The notes below the pieces were generated by a model. It was not told the DNA's origin and searched no databases. It saw only the letters and a list, made by a program, of their open reading frames with translations. Positions 6,644 to 16,058 of a stretch of 38,673 bases of DNA are shown here, in pieces. The position numbers and the translations under genes are program-made. The stretch covers positions 1 to 38,673 of the forward strand of contig CAJOOA010000096.1 of assembly GCA_905236055.1 (NCBI GenBank), read 5' to 3'. Positions within the stretch are counted from its first letter, which is position 1. Each line of letters begins with the position of its first letter. The stretch is from Candidatus Gastranaerophilales bacterium (GTDB taxonomy: Bacteria; Cyanobacteriota; Vampirovibrionia; Gastranaerophilales; Gastranaerophilaceae).

Positions 6644-7666
6644 ATGTGTATTGTATTATCCGGAATGAATCTAAATGAGCTTGAAGACCTTGCAGCAGAA
6701 ATGAAGGCCTCCAAATTTCGTGCAAAACAAATTCATAATTGGATTTACTCTAAGTCAGTCGACTCGATAGACGAGATGACAAATTTGGCAAAAGATTTTA
6801 GAGAGGAGCTTAAAAGTCGGGCAGTTATTACAAAAACAAAAATAAAAACCAAGCAGGTAAGCTCTGACGGAACTATAAAATATTTGATAGAATACCCCGA
6901 TGGAGAATGCGTAGAAACTGTTCTTATGAGGTTTGATAATCGTGCAAATTTGACTGCTTGCGTAAGTTCTCAGGTCGGATGCGCTGTCAACTGTTCTTTT
7001 TGCGCAACTGGAAAACGCGGTTTTATAAGGAATTTGACTTACAAAGAAATAATCGAACAGGTTTTAACCATTCAAAGAGATACCGGACTCAAGGTTACAA
7101 ATATTGTATTTATGGGGCAAGGAGAACCTCTTTTAAATCTGGAGAACGTCTTAAAGGCGCTTAATCTATTCAATACTGATTTTCAAATCGGAGCAAGAAG
7201 AATAACAATTTCCACAAGCGGTATTATTCCTAAAATAAAAGAGTTGGCCAAAACAGAACTTCAATCCACGCTTGCAATATCATTACACGCTTCGAATCAT
7301 AAGCTGAGAGCAGAATTGATGCCGATTGAAAACAAATATAATATTGATGAATTAAAAAAAGCTTTAGTTGAATATATTGAAAAAACAGGAAGAAGAATAA
7401 CCATAGAATATATTATGATTAAAGGGTTTAATGATACTATCGAATGCGCAAAAGAGTTGGCAATTTATCTTAAAGATATTAAATGCAACATAAACCTTAT
7501 ACCGTACAATTCAGTTGACGATACTAAATTTAAAAAATCTTCAAACAACGATATAATGAAGTTTAAATATATACTTGAGCATTCCGGTAAAAAAGTAACC
7601 GTTCGGCTCGAGAGAGGGGCTGATATTGATGCGGCTTGCGGTCAACTCAGAGGACGTATAATTTAG
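6644..7666 (+). CDS. rlmN: 23S rRNA (A2503-C2) / tRNA (A37-C2) methyltransferase RlmN
   Basis: This is a radical-SAM enzyme that methylates C2 of A2503 in 23S rRNA and of A37 in some tRNAs. The 4Fe-4S ligands are Cys 113, 117 and 120 (GCAVNCSFCATG). The two catalytic cysteines are Cys 106 (seven before the cluster) and the C-terminal Cys in DAACGQLRG, which carries the methyl group. The N-terminal FRAKQIHNWIY is the family tRNA/rRNA-binding segment. At 340 residues it has typical length. The ATG at 6644 has no Shine-Dalgarno. An internal ATG at 6665, five bases after a TATTAT, would give a protein seven residues shorter and is a possible alternative start. Confidence 0.93.
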   Translation: MCIVLSGMNLNELEDLAAEMKASKFRAKQIHNWIYSKSVDSIDEMTNLAKDFREELKSRAVITKTKIKTKQVSSDGTIKYLIEYPDGECVETVLMRFDNRANLTACVSSQVGCAVNCSFCATGKRGFIRNLTYKEIIEQVLTIQRDTGLKVTNIVFMGQGEPLLNLENVLKALNLFNTDFQIGARRITISTSGIIPKIKELAKTELQSTLAISLHASNHKLRAELMPIENKYNIDELKKALVEYIEKTGRRITIEYIMIKGFNDTIECAKELAIYLKDIKCNINLIPYNSVDDTKFKKSSNNDIMKFKYILEHSGKKVTVRLERGADIDAACGQLRGRII

Positions 7667-7679
7667 AGGGAGTTTTACT

Positions 7680-9590
7680 TTGAATAATATATTTCAAAAA
7701 AACATATCTGCACTTATTCAAAAAAATCCGGAACTGGCAGCAAGATTGGGCGGATTTGTTCCGACAAAATTGCCGGAATTGGTGCAGGAAAACGGAAGTT
7801 ATAATTTAAAATACAATGGTTTATTTATACACAATAAACAAAATCCGCTGGGAGAAGCACAGGAAATATTCTCTATGGCGACCAACGAACCCGTTGCAAT
7901 TCACGTGATTTACGGAATCGGCTTGGGGTATTTATTCCAAATTGCTTGCCGAAACTCGTTGGGAACAGTTATTCTCTACGAACCGGATTTAAACGTCTTG
8001 TGGACTGCATTTACTTTGGTTGATTTTTCCGATGATATTTTGAAAAATAATGTGTTTCTAACTGATAATTTAGAGGATACGTCTTCTGAAATATACAAAA
8101 AATCAAATACATTAAACACTCCACAGTTATTATCTCTCCCCTCTGTGAGAGAGCTTGATAAAGATGGCTTTGAAGAATTAGTTAGAATTTTACAGGAAAT
8201 AGTCGGTTCATATTCTCTTGATTTAAAATTTACTAAAGAGAAATTTTATCCTTCACTTAAAATGCTTATCCAAAATATTCCGTCACTTATTAAGGAACCG
8301 CCGCTTGCAAGATTTAAAGATATTTATAAAGGCAAAACCGCCGTTATAGTATCTGCAGGCCCTACCCTTGACAGGAATATAGATACTTTGAAAAAAAATC
8401 GCGATAAATACATATTATTTACCGTTGGAACCGCAGTAAAAACTCTGTATCAAAACGGATTAAAACCGGACTTCTTATGCATTATTGAAACATATAATTC
8501 ATCAAAACAGGTAGAAGGACTTGATTTGAGCGATGTTTATTTTATAACCGAACCTTACGCAAGTCCTGAACTCAGGAATTTCAAATACAAAAAAACATTT
8601 TCTCATATTTCCGCTAATTCACCGATTAACAATTTCTGGACTGAAATTTGCGGAGAAAATATTGAAGAATACTGGACAAAAGGAACTGTTTCATATACAG
8701 CAATAAATTCCGCAAGAATTTTGGGCTGTTCTAAAATTGTCCTTGTCGGTCAGGATTTGGCATACGTAGAGGGACAGTGCTACAGCAAAGATTCAGCATA
8801 TAAAGATTTGAGCTGTGAATATAACCATGAAACCAAAAAATGGGAAATTACCGCAAAAGATTTTGATTCATTTGCAATGGCAATATCCCCGTCTTCCGAC
8901 ATTGAAGTCGGCAGAGCAACTGCTAGGCGCAGATTAGAGCGGTTAAACAATTCACTTTATTATGTAAAAGGTATTCAGGGTGATATGATTCCGACAGAAT
9001 CAGTTTATGCCGCTTTTGTAAAACCGCTCAGCGAGTACGCAGAACATTTTAAAGGAATAAAATACATAAATACTTCTCTTGTAGGTGCTCAAATTAACGG
9101 GTATGAAAATATGCCATTGGAAGAAGCCCTAAAAGATTCTCCCGTCATTGAGAATACAGATTTTGATACAACGTTCAAGTATGACATCGATAAAATAGTT
9201 GAAAATCTTGATAAATCGGCAAATAGTCTGAACGAGTCCTTAAAGCTCATTGAAGACGGAAAACAAGTACTCAGGAATTTATTAAATAACCTAAAACGTC
9301 GAAAAACCGTTGACGAAGATGTTTTAAAGCTGCTAAAAAAAGTTTCACTTACCTATCTTAATTTAACCAATGATTTTTCCGACAAAAATAAGTTATACGA
9401 TTTAATAAGTGCCGCAGGGAAAATAGATTTAGATTATGAAATGAAAATGATGCGGAGCTTTGATTATGAGAGTGTTTCCAGAATAGCTGAAAAGATTATG
9501 GAGTATTTTAATAACGCAGAAACTTGTATAAACGAAATAGTTTTAATGATTAAAGGTGTACTGAATGAAAGTATTAATTCAAAGAGTTAA
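7680..9590 (+). CDS. Maf/DUF115-type protein (motility-accessory-factor-like glycosyltransferase)
   Basis: This 636-residue cytoplasmic protein has the Maf/DUF115 (6-hydroxymethylpterin pyrophosphokinase MptE-like) core. VSAGPTLDRN at 224-233 and GQDLAY at 357-362 are the two family signatures. Maf proteins of Campylobacter, Helicobacter, Aeromonas and Clostridium transfer pseudaminic or legionaminic acid to flagellin. Here a pseudaminic-acid-type pathway lies about 20 kb downstream, which fits, but no flagellin or chaperone is present, so the acceptor is unknown. The C-terminal 130 residues are helical and charged. The start is TTG 7680, with GAGGGAG seven bases upstream and no usable ATG. 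It overlaps dtd by 26 bases. Confidence 0.8.
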   Translation: MNNIFQKNISALIQKNPELAARLGGFVPTKLPELVQENGSYNLKYNGLFIHNKQNPLGEAQEIFSMATNEPVAIHVIYGIGLGYLFQIACRNSLGTVILYEPDLNVLWTAFTLVDFSDDILKNNVFLTDNLEDTSSEIYKKSNTLNTPQLLSLPSVRELDKDGFEELVRILQEIVGSYSLDLKFTKEKFYPSLKMLIQNIPSLIKEPPLARFKDIYKGKTAVIVSAGPTLDRNIDTLKKNRDKYILFTVGTAVKTLYQNGLKPDFLCIIETYNSSKQVEGLDLSDVYFITEPYASPELRNFKYKKTFSHISANSPINNFWTEICGENIEEYWTKGTVSYTAINSARILGCSKIVLVGQDLAYVEGQCYSKDSAYKDLSCEYNHETKKWEITAKDFDSFAMAISPSSDIEVGRATARRRLERLNNSLYYVKGIQGDMIPTESVYAAFVKPLSEYAEHFKGIKYINTSLVGAQINGYENMPLEEALKDSPVIENTDFDTTFKYDIDKIVENLDKSANSLNESLKLIEDGKQVLRNLLNNLKRRKTVDEDVLKLLKKVSLTYLNLTNDFSDKNKLYDLISAAGKIDLDYEMKMMRSFDYESVSRIAEKIMEYFNNAETCINEIVLMIKGVLNESINSKS

Positions 9591-9996
9591 AAACGCATCC
9601 GTAAAAATTGGCGGAGAAATGTATTCTTCAATAAACGCAGGAATTCTTGCACTTGTCGGGATAGAAAAAGGAGACACCATCGCCGATATCGAAAAATATT
9701 CTCAAAAAGTTGTTAATCTGAGAATTTTCCCTGATGAAAACGATAAAATGAATCGTTCGCTTATTGATATTAACGGCGAAATGTTGATAGTTTCACAATT
9801 TACACTCTGCGGCAGTTGTAAAAAGGGAACAAGACCAAGCTTTGATAATTCAGCTCCGCCTGATATTGCAAATGAATTATACGAAACCTTTGTAAAAGAA
9901 GTTTCAAAACACGGCATAAGAACTCAAACCGGAAAATTCGGTGCAATGATGGAAGTCATATTAATTAATGACGGACCTGTAACCTTTATGCTTTAA
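9565..9996 (+). CDS. dtd: D-aminoacyl-tRNA deacylase (D-Tyr-tRNA deacylase)
   Basis: This enzyme hydrolyses D-aminoacyl-tRNA (and Gly-tRNA-Ala), recycling tRNA mischarged with D-amino acids. At 143 residues it has the standard length. It shows the N-terminal MKVLIQRVKNASV, the SQFTLC motif (family SQFTL) that builds one side of the active site, and the C-terminal DGPVTFML, equivalent to the Gly-cisPro motif loop. It starts 26 bases inside the preceding gene (ATG behind AAAGGTG), suggesting coupled translation. Its stop overlaps the stop of the convergent TPR gene (shared TTAA at 9993-9996). Confidence 0.93.
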   Translation: MKVLIQRVKNASVKIGGEMYSSINAGILALVGIEKGDTIADIEKYSQKVVNLRIFPDENDKMNRSLIDINGEMLIVSQFTLCGSCKKGTRPSFDNSAPPDIANELYETFVKEVSKHGIRTQTGKFGAMMEVILINDGPVTFML

Positions 9997-11522
9997 CCTT
10001 GCATAACAGTGGTCTCATCATTAGCTGTCATAACTTTTGCCCGATATTTTGCAACTCCGTTCATTAACGAAGCTTTCACCTGTTCGAATACCTGACTCCA
10101 ATCTCCCGGAACAGATTGTCTGAAGAGTTTTATACTGTCATACCATTCGCAATGATTTAACTCATCATGCCATCTCCAATCCGTTTCATAAGGAAGAATT
10201 ACAAGACATGGTATACCGAGTGCACCGGCAAGATGTGCAAGCGAAGTATCATTACATATTACTAAATCTAAATTCTTCAATGCCGCAGCTGTTTGACCGA
10301 AATCAAGTAAATCGGTGCCTATATCCGTAATGTCATACTTATCTGTTAAATTTTTCAAATCTTCGGAACCTTCAAAAGTTTGGAATGAATAGAATTTAGT
10401 TCCGTCTGTTTCAATTAGTGGTGAAAAAGCTTCTGCAGGAATAACTCTATCTTGGTCATAATAAGTATTTCCCTGCCACTTAATTCCAACTTTCAACAAG
10501 TTATTATTAAAATATCTGGATTTATATTCGTTCACCAAATCCGGATTCGCTGATAAATACCCTTCAGAAGATTCAAACATTTTACTTCCTTTTAATCCCA
10601 ACAGATATGGCAAGCTTAAAAGCGGAGTATGAACGTCAAAATCCATATTTTGTTCGGGTATATATCCGTCAATCAAATCGTCTATTCCGAGTCCGCTTTG
10701 TTCAAATAACGGAACCAACGGTCTTTGAGGGCAAAAAACTAATTTTTTGCATTTTTTCTTCAACAAAGGCAAATATCTTGAAAACATTATTACATCACCG
10801 TAACCTGCCTCGTAATATACAAATATAGTTTTATTTTTAATATTTTCACCTTTCCACAATCTGTCTTCAGAAGCAAGATGTGGGTACGATTTTGATTGAG
10901 TCGCAATTGCTACCGATCTGCCATATCTTTGTTCAAAATATTTTAAACCCTTTGCATAATCTTTTGTTCTCATTAATGATATCGAATAAAAATATTCCGT
11001 ATCTTTATCATGCGGTTTTAGCTTGTTGCATATTTTCATCGCAGAAACGGCATTTTTGCCTTGCCCGACTATTTCATACAAATGTGCAAGGTTTGACCAG
11101 CCCTGATATGAGGAAGGATCTATTTTCAACGCTTGTTCATAAGTTTGAATGGCTTTTGGATATTGTTTCAGGTTTTTGTATGCGAGTGCTATATTAAACA
11201 GCAATGAGAAATTTTTAGGGAATTTTTCTTTTATGCTATTTTCATAATAAATAATTTTTTCATACGAACAATTTCTTATGTATGCTTGAAATAAAGTCTC
11301 GAAAAAATATTCACATGGATTTAATTGAATTGCCTTTTCGACCCATTCAATCGCAGAAGCCGTGTCATTTTGCTGTAATTTCAAGACTCCCAGCAAATTG
11401 TAAATCTCCGCATTATCACAATCGAGCTCTAATGCCTCTCTGTATGCGGATTCCGCTTCCGATAATCTTCCGCTTTGGTGAAAATCAAAACCTCTATTAA
11501 TAATTTCGTTTATTTCTGCCAT
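9993..11522 (-). CDS. TPR-repeat glycosyltransferase (GT9/GT41-like)
   Basis: This is a two-part cytoplasmic protein of 509 residues. The first 210 residues are tetratricopeptide repeats (for example AESAYREALELDCDNAEIYN and the unit at AIQTYEQALKIDPSSYQGW). From about residue 225 comes a GT-B-fold glycosyltransferase domain like ADP-heptose transferases: YYEAGYGDVIMFSRYLP, then VGIKWQGN, and the donor-site segment CNDTSLAHLAGALGIPCLVI near the C-terminus. Such TPR-GT proteins modify surface or secreted proteins and flagellins in several phyla; donor and acceptor here are unknown. ATG 11522 has GGAGGG upstream. The stop overlaps the convergent dtd stop, leaving no room for a terminator. Confidence 0.82.
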   Translation of the reverse strand: MAEINEIINRGFDFHQSGRLSEAESAYREALELDCDNAEIYNLLGVLKLQQNDTASAIEWVEKAIQLNPCEYFFETLFQAYIRNCSYEKIIYYENSIKEKFPKNFSLLFNIALAYKNLKQYPKAIQTYEQALKIDPSSYQGWSNLAHLYEIVGQGKNAVSAMKICNKLKPHDKDTEYFYSISLMRTKDYAKGLKYFEQRYGRSVAIATQSKSYPHLASEDRLWKGENIKNKTIFVYYEAGYGDVIMFSRYLPLLKKKCKKLVFCPQRPLVPLFEQSGLGIDDLIDGYIPEQNMDFDVHTPLLSLPYLLGLKGSKMFESSEGYLSANPDLVNEYKSRYFNNNLLKVGIKWQGNTYYDQDRVIPAEAFSPLIETDGTKFYSFQTFEGSEDLKNLTDKYDITDIGTDLLDFGQTAAALKNLDLVICNDTSLAHLAGALGIPCLVILPYETDWRWHDELNHCEWYDSIKLFRQSVPGDWSQVFEQVKASLMNGVAKYRAKVMTANDETTVMQG

Positions 11523-11586
11523 AATATCCCTCCGATTTTATTATAATTCTATATTAGGAATATGATAATAGTTTATATGAAGTATA

Positions 11587-12447
11587 TTATTTAGTTAAAG
11601 ATGCGTTAATAAAACAATTTGAAGCTTTATAGGAACTCCTTACCAAAGGATCTATCTGATAATTTTTAAACCCTATTTTTTTTGCCAAACATCTTAATTC
11701 TTCAAACTCTTCAGGGGTATAGTATTTTGATACCTCCAAATGTTGTTTTGAGGGCTGAATATATTGACCGATTGTAATAATATCCACGTCAACATTTTTT
11801 AAATCGATAAGTGTTTTTTCTATATCACTTACCCCCTCGCCAAGTCCTACCATAAGTCCTGATTTTGTTATTATATTAGAATTGTCTTTTACGTATTTCA
11901 AAACTTCAAGCGAGCATTTATAGTTTCCCTGCGGTCTTGCGGTCTTGAATAGTGATTCGACTGTTTCAATATTATGATTAAAAACTTCCGGATTAGCTTT
12001 TATAATTACATCCAGTGATTCTTTTTTCCCTCTAAAGTCCGGCGTTAAAATTTCTACTTTAATATCTTTACTAATTTTTTTGATTTCCCAAATGCAATTG
12101 GCAAAATGTTCGGCACCGCCATTTGGCAAATCATCTCTTGTAACCGAGGTTATTACAACATGATTTAGCCCTAATTCTTTTACGGCTTCCGCAATATGTT
12201 TCGGCTCATTTTCGTCTAACGGTTCAGGTTTTGCAGATGAAATATTACAATAACGGCAATTTCTTGTGCAAACATTTCCCATAATCAAAAAAGTTGCGGT
12301 GTTTCTTGAATAACACTCGCTTTTATTGGGACATCTAGCCCCTTCACACACTGTATTCAGACACTTATTTTTTAATATATGTCTGACAGTTTTTGTTTTT
12401 TCCGTATCAATAATCGGTCGTTTCAAGTATTCCGGTAATCTTTGCAA
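11587..12447 (-). CDS. lipA: Lipoyl synthase
   Basis: LipA is a radical-SAM enzyme inserting two sulfurs into protein-bound octanoyl groups to make lipoyl cofactors. Both clusters are present: the auxiliary cluster CEGARCPNKSEC (Cys 34, 39, 45) with the C-terminal RSSYKA serine, and the radical-SAM cluster CTRNCRYC (Cys 60, 64, 67). At 286 residues it is of normal length. The start is TTG 12447, behind GAAGGGTG at five bases, with no alternative ATG. It lies 33 bases downstream of the sensor kinase, in the same direction. The LipB octanoyltransferase is not in the window. Confidence 0.94.
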   Translation of the reverse strand: MQRLPEYLKRPIIDTEKTKTVRHILKNKCLNTVCEGARCPNKSECYSRNTATFLIMGNVCTRNCRYCNISSAKPEPLDENEPKHIAEAVKELGLNHVVITSVTRDDLPNGGAEHFANCIWEIKKISKDIKVEILTPDFRGKKESLDVIIKANPEVFNHNIETVESLFKTARPQGNYKCSLEVLKYVKDNSNIITKSGLMVGLGEGVSDIEKTLIDLKNVDVDIITIGQYIQPSKQHLEVSKYYTPEEFEELRCLAKKIGFKNYQIDPLVRSSYKASNCFINASLTK

Positions 12448-12480
12448 AATTCACCCTTCCCTATACTAAACCTATGGTCC

Positions 12481-14172
12481 CTACTCGTACACCTTTTCTT
12501 CTACAGGTAATTGCAAATAAACTTTTACACAAAATCCGCATTCTTCATTGGAATAAAGCCGTATTTCACCATTCATGGCCTCAACCAAACCTTTAACAAT
12601 GTATAATCCGAGCCCTGTTCCCCTTGTTGTACGCGTAGTCGAATCGTCTATTCTCACAAATTTATCAAACAACGTCTTTAATTTTTCTCTCGGGATTATA
12701 TCGTAATCGTTTTTCACACTTAGGACAAGCCGATTTTCTCTGAGTTCGTAATCCAAAATAATTGGAGAATCTCCCTTAGCGTATTTTACGGCATTTTCTA
12801 TTAAATTCACAAACACTTGCTCAAGCCGGTCTTTGTCCGCCATAACATCAATATCGCAAGAAACCACATTGTTAATGATTTCTTTGTTTTGATTGTTTTT
12901 GACTAGTGTTACGGCATTTTCTATTACTGAACATATAGAAACAGGGACCAAGTCAAAATTAAGCTTTGTTCCTTCTATATCAGGTATTACCAGAATATCT
13001 TCAACCATTCTGGACAAACGCTCCGATTGGTTCTTTATAATTTTCAAAGATTTTTGTTTGGTTTCTTCGTCTATTTCAATATCCTGCCTCAAGAGTCGGG
13101 AAGTGTATCCCTGAATGCTTGTTAACGGCGTTCTGAATTCGTGACTTATGGTATCTATCATATTGGAACGGAATTCATTTAATTGTTTTAATTCTTTATT
13201 TTTCTTATTCAATTGAATATAAGATTTATGAATTTGCGAAATCATTCTGTTGAATTCGTTTCCGAGGAATACAATTTCAAACGGAGTGAATATGTTGGTT
13301 AAGAGCCGAATTCTACGTCTGTAATTACCTTTTGATATTGCTATTATTGCCTTAAATAACTGTCTGATGTTTGTATAAAGATAGGATGTATAAAGCCCCA
13401 CGACAAAGAAAACTACCAGAACAGTCAATAGAATTGACAAAATAATTTTATCTCTGCTGTAATCGATTAAACGTTTAGTAATATCTTCGGAAGTATTTAC
13501 AAGAATAATAACGTTTGGCGAAGATTTCTTGTGATAAGCAATCGGCTGATTTTTTATGTTACCGTACAGAACTGTTTCATCAGTTTGTAATTTATCCGGA
13601 AGCTGCTGAACGCTGCTTTTAAAAATATCATCCTCATAATTTATAGATGCAATGAGATGTTTATCATCCCCCGAAAGAACATAGATTTGACGCTGATTCT
13701 GGTTAATTGTTTTGAATATTTTTTCTTTTAAGTCATTAATATCCAAAACCGCTACAAGAATATTTCCATCTGCAAGCTCTTTGGTATAAACTGCATAATT
13801 TACATCCTTTTTGTACTTATCAAACTTAGACATTTCGGTCGGTTTTATAATATCCAAAACAGTATAAAAAGACATGTCATTAATAATTTTATCCAAATAG
13901 TCTTTTGTTTTTTCGGGAGAATTATAGTATTCAATGGTTTCGCTGATTTGGGTCAATTCGTTATTTATTGAACTTTCAAAAATACCGATTTCTTCGGATA
14001 CAATGTTTGTTATGACAACAGCCGCTTCTTTAAGCTGCGATCTGTTTGACTGCTGATTTATATTATTTATAATAAATCCGCTAACCGTCATCGGAATAAT
14101 TACCGCGAAAAATATTACGATAATGATTTGTTCCGCTATTTTTAATCTTCTTTTACTAAAAAATTGTACCAT
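12481..14172 (-). CDS. Membrane sensor histidine kinase with variant N/G1 box
   Basis: This 563-residue inner-membrane sensor kinase is paired with the response regulator just upstream. TM1 is at about 13-35, then a ~205-residue extracytoplasmic sensing domain of dCache-like size, TM2 at about 242-264, HAMP (265-320), a HisKA dimerisation helix with phospho-acceptor His 344 (ISHEFRTPLTSIQGY) and the ATPase domain. The N box NLIENAVKYA (457-466) and G2 box RGTGLGLYIVKG (517-528) are intact. The G1 box is unusual: VKNDYDIIP (486-494) stands where DxGxG or NxGxxIP is expected, so a glycine is replaced by Tyr. The ligand cannot be read from sequence. ATG 14172 has only a distant AGGGG upstream. 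Confidence 0.9.
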   Translation of the reverse strand: MVQFFSKRRLKIAEQIIIVIFFAVIIPMTVSGFIINNINQQSNRSQLKEAAVVITNIVSEEIGIFESSINNELTQISETIEYYNSPEKTKDYLDKIINDMSFYTVLDIIKPTEMSKFDKYKKDVNYAVYTKELADGNILVAVLDINDLKEKIFKTINQNQRQIYVLSGDDKHLIASINYEDDIFKSSVQQLPDKLQTDETVLYGNIKNQPIAYHKKSSPNVIILVNTSEDITKRLIDYSRDKIILSILLTVLVVFFVVGLYTSYLYTNIRQLFKAIIAISKGNYRRRIRLLTNIFTPFEIVFLGNEFNRMISQIHKSYIQLNKKNKELKQLNEFRSNMIDTISHEFRTPLTSIQGYTSRLLRQDIEIDEETKQKSLKIIKNQSERLSRMVEDILVIPDIEGTKLNFDLVPVSICSVIENAVTLVKNNQNKEIINNVVSCDIDVMADKDRLEQVFVNLIENAVKYAKGDSPIILDYELRENRLVLSVKNDYDIIPREKLKTLFDKFVRIDDSTTRTTRGTGLGLYIVKGLVEAMNGEIRLYSNEECGFCVKVYLQLPVEEKVYE

Positions 14173-14193
14173 TTTTAAGTTTTTACCCCTGAT

Positions 14194-14907
14194 TTACCCC
14201 TCGTCGCCGAACGGAGTTAACTTGTATCCGACATTTGTTACCGTATGCAAATACTTGGGATTTTTTGTGTCGGGCTCAATTTTGTTACGAAGCCCACCAA
14301 CATGAACACGAAGCATTCTTACATCTTCATCGCTTGAATATCCCCAAACTTCTTCTAACAAGGTTGCCAAAGTAACGGCTTTATTGAAATGCTGCATAAG
14401 GCAATATAGAATTTCGAACTCAGTCGGAGTTAATTTCACTCTTTTATTCAAAATAATTGCCTCTAAAGTATCGGGTAATATCTCAATTTCACCTACTTCC
14501 AATATCTCAGAAGACGACATTTGTTCAACCTGCGGCTGAGTGCGGCGCAGCAGAACTCTTATTCTCAATAAAACTTCTTGAACATCAAACGGTTTAACCA
14601 AATAATCATCCGCTCCGCTATCAAAACCGCTTGTCTTATCGGCGATTGTGCCCTTTGCTGTCAGCATCAAAATAGGAACATTAATTTTGGCCTGCCTAAT
14701 GTTTTTACAAACATCAAAACCGTTCATTTTGGGCATCATAACATCAAGAATAATCAAATCGTATTTATTGTTTAGCGCTTTATTTAGCCCCTCCATACCA
14801 TCCGAGGCGGTGTCGGTATAATATCCGCTTGATGCAATATCAAAGTCCAATAATTCTCTGATTTCCGCATCATCATCAACAATTAATATTCTTTTCTTTT
14901 CGCCCAT
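14194..14907 (-). CDS. OmpR/PhoB-family response regulator
   Basis: This 237-residue DNA-binding response regulator is the likely partner of the kinase 21 bases downstream. The receiver domain (1-120) has acidic Asp 11-13, phosphorylation site Asp 55 (LDVMMPKMNG), Thr 83 and Lys 105 (VKPFD). The winged-helix effector (about 140-235) has KLTPTEFEILYCLMQ and the recognition-helix region EDVRMLRVHVGGLRNKIE, close in style to PhoB and cyanobacterial RpaA/RpaB regulators. ATG 14907 has AAGGA upstream. It is first in the order regulator-kinase-lipA; its targets are unknown. Confidence 0.92.
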   Translation of the reverse strand: MGEKKRILIVDDDAEIRELLDFDIASSGYYTDTASDGMEGLNKALNNKYDLIILDVMMPKMNGFDVCKNIRQAKINVPILMLTAKGTIADKTSGFDSGADDYLVKPFDVQEVLLRIRVLLRRTQPQVEQMSSSEILEVGEIEILPDTLEAIILNKRVKLTPTEFEILYCLMQHFNKAVTLATLLEEVWGYSSDEDVRMLRVHVGGLRNKIEPDTKNPKYLHTVTNVGYKLTPFGDEG

Positions 14908-14945
14908 TGATAAATCCTTAATTTATAAAACGACTCATTTATATT

Positions 14946-16043
14946 TTATACGGCAAATCTAAAGTGCACAATATCGCCATCTTGCACGATATAGTCCTTT
15001 CCTTCAAGCCGAGTAACACCTTTGTCTTTGCATGCCGCATAAGATTTGCATTCTACAAAATCTTTGTAACTTGTAACTTCCGCTCTTATAAACCCTTTTT
15101 CAAAATCCGTATGAATTACGCCTGCTGCCTGAGGAGCTTTTGTACCTTGAGAACAAGTCCAAGCACGTGTTTCTTTTTCACCTGCTGTTATAAAAGTTAT
15201 CAGGTTCAAAAGTTTATAAACAGTTTTAATCATTTTATCAATACCGCTATCTGAAACACCGAGTTCTGCAAGATATTCCTTAGCACCTTCTTCTCCCAAA
15301 TCGACAAGTTCTTCTTCAATTCTTGCGCATATAATTACAGTTTGTGCACCATGTGATTTTGCGTAATTTTCCACAAGTTTCGTATATTGATTACCTTCTT
15401 TTAAGTCGAATTCGGAAACATTTGCACAATAAATAACCGGTTTAACCGACATCAAACTGAGTGGCTTTATTGCGGCAATTTCATCTTCATTAAAATGGTC
15501 ATTAAGGTTTACAAAGGTTCCGGCACTTAAAAGTTCCGAAAGTTTATTTAACGCATTTTCTTCAAGTTTGGCGTTTTTATCCCCACCCTTTGCCTGTTTT
15601 GTAATTCTTGCAATTCTTCTTTCAATTGACGCTAAATCCGCAAGAGCAAGCTCGGTATTAATTGTTTCTATATCACTAATCGGGTCGACTTTGCCTGATA
15701 CATGGATGGTATTTTCATCATCAAAGCATCTTACGACCTGAATTATTGCATCGACTTCTCTTATATTGTGTAAAAATTGGTTTCCCAAACCCTCACCTTG
15801 GCTTGCACCCTTTACAAGCCCTGCTATGTCGACAAATTCAATGACCGTGGGTATGATTTCTTTCGACTTGCACAAATCCGCCAGAACTTTAAGACGTTCA
15901 TCCGGCACTGTTACAATTCCGACATTCGGTTCTATTGTACAAAACGGATAATTAGCACTCTGCGCATTCTTTGTGGCAGTAAGCGCATTAAATAAAGTTG
16001 ATTTCCCTACATTCGGAAGTCCGACAATACCTGCTCTTAGCAT
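14946..16043 (-). CDS. ychF: Ribosome-associated ATPase YchF (OLA1)
   Basis: YchF is a universally conserved TRAFAC-class ATPase that binds ribosomes and modulates stress responses. At 365 residues it has the expected length. The P-loop is GLPNVGKST (8-16) and the G3 motif is DIAGLVKGAS. In place of the GTPase NKxD there is NVSE, which explains the ATP preference. A coiled-coil insertion and a C-terminal TGS-like domain (FITAGEKETRAWTCSQGTKA) follow. The gene has an extended -10 promoter with an inverted repeat just before it (16059-16091). It lies between the Mla genes and the two-component system, all on the minus strand. Confidence 0.95.
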   Translation of the reverse strand: MLRAGIVGLPNVGKSTLFNALTATKNAQSANYPFCTIEPNVGIVTVPDERLKVLADLCKSKEIIPTVIEFVDIAGLVKGASQGEGLGNQFLHNIREVDAIIQVVRCFDDENTIHVSGKVDPISDIETINTELALADLASIERRIARITKQAKGGDKNAKLEENALNKLSELLSAGTFVNLNDHFNEDEIAAIKPLSLMSVKPVIYCANVSEFDLKEGNQYTKLVENYAKSHGAQTVIICARIEEELVDLGEEGAKEYLAELGVSDSGIDKMIKTVYKLLNLITFITAGEKETRAWTCSQGTKAPQAAGVIHTDFEKGFIRAEVTSYKDFVECKSYAACKDKGVTRLEGKDYIVQDGDIVHFRFAV

Positions 16044-16058
16044 CCTTTATAACCTTTC

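Noticed and set aside
6644-6664. Leaderless start of rlmN at the internal ATG 6665 after TATTAT
   Set aside because: Possible but not preferred: the upstream ATG 6644 follows the previous gene by three bases and operon read-through is enough. I kept it as an alternative only.
7680-9996. Flagellar operon
   Set aside because: Only the Maf-like protein suggests it; neighbours are an RNA methyltransferase and a tRNA deacylase, and no flagellin, hook or motor gene occurs.
9985-10000. Frameshifted fusion of dtd with the next gene
   Set aside because: The genes are convergent and simply share TTAA at their stops; both proteins are full length.
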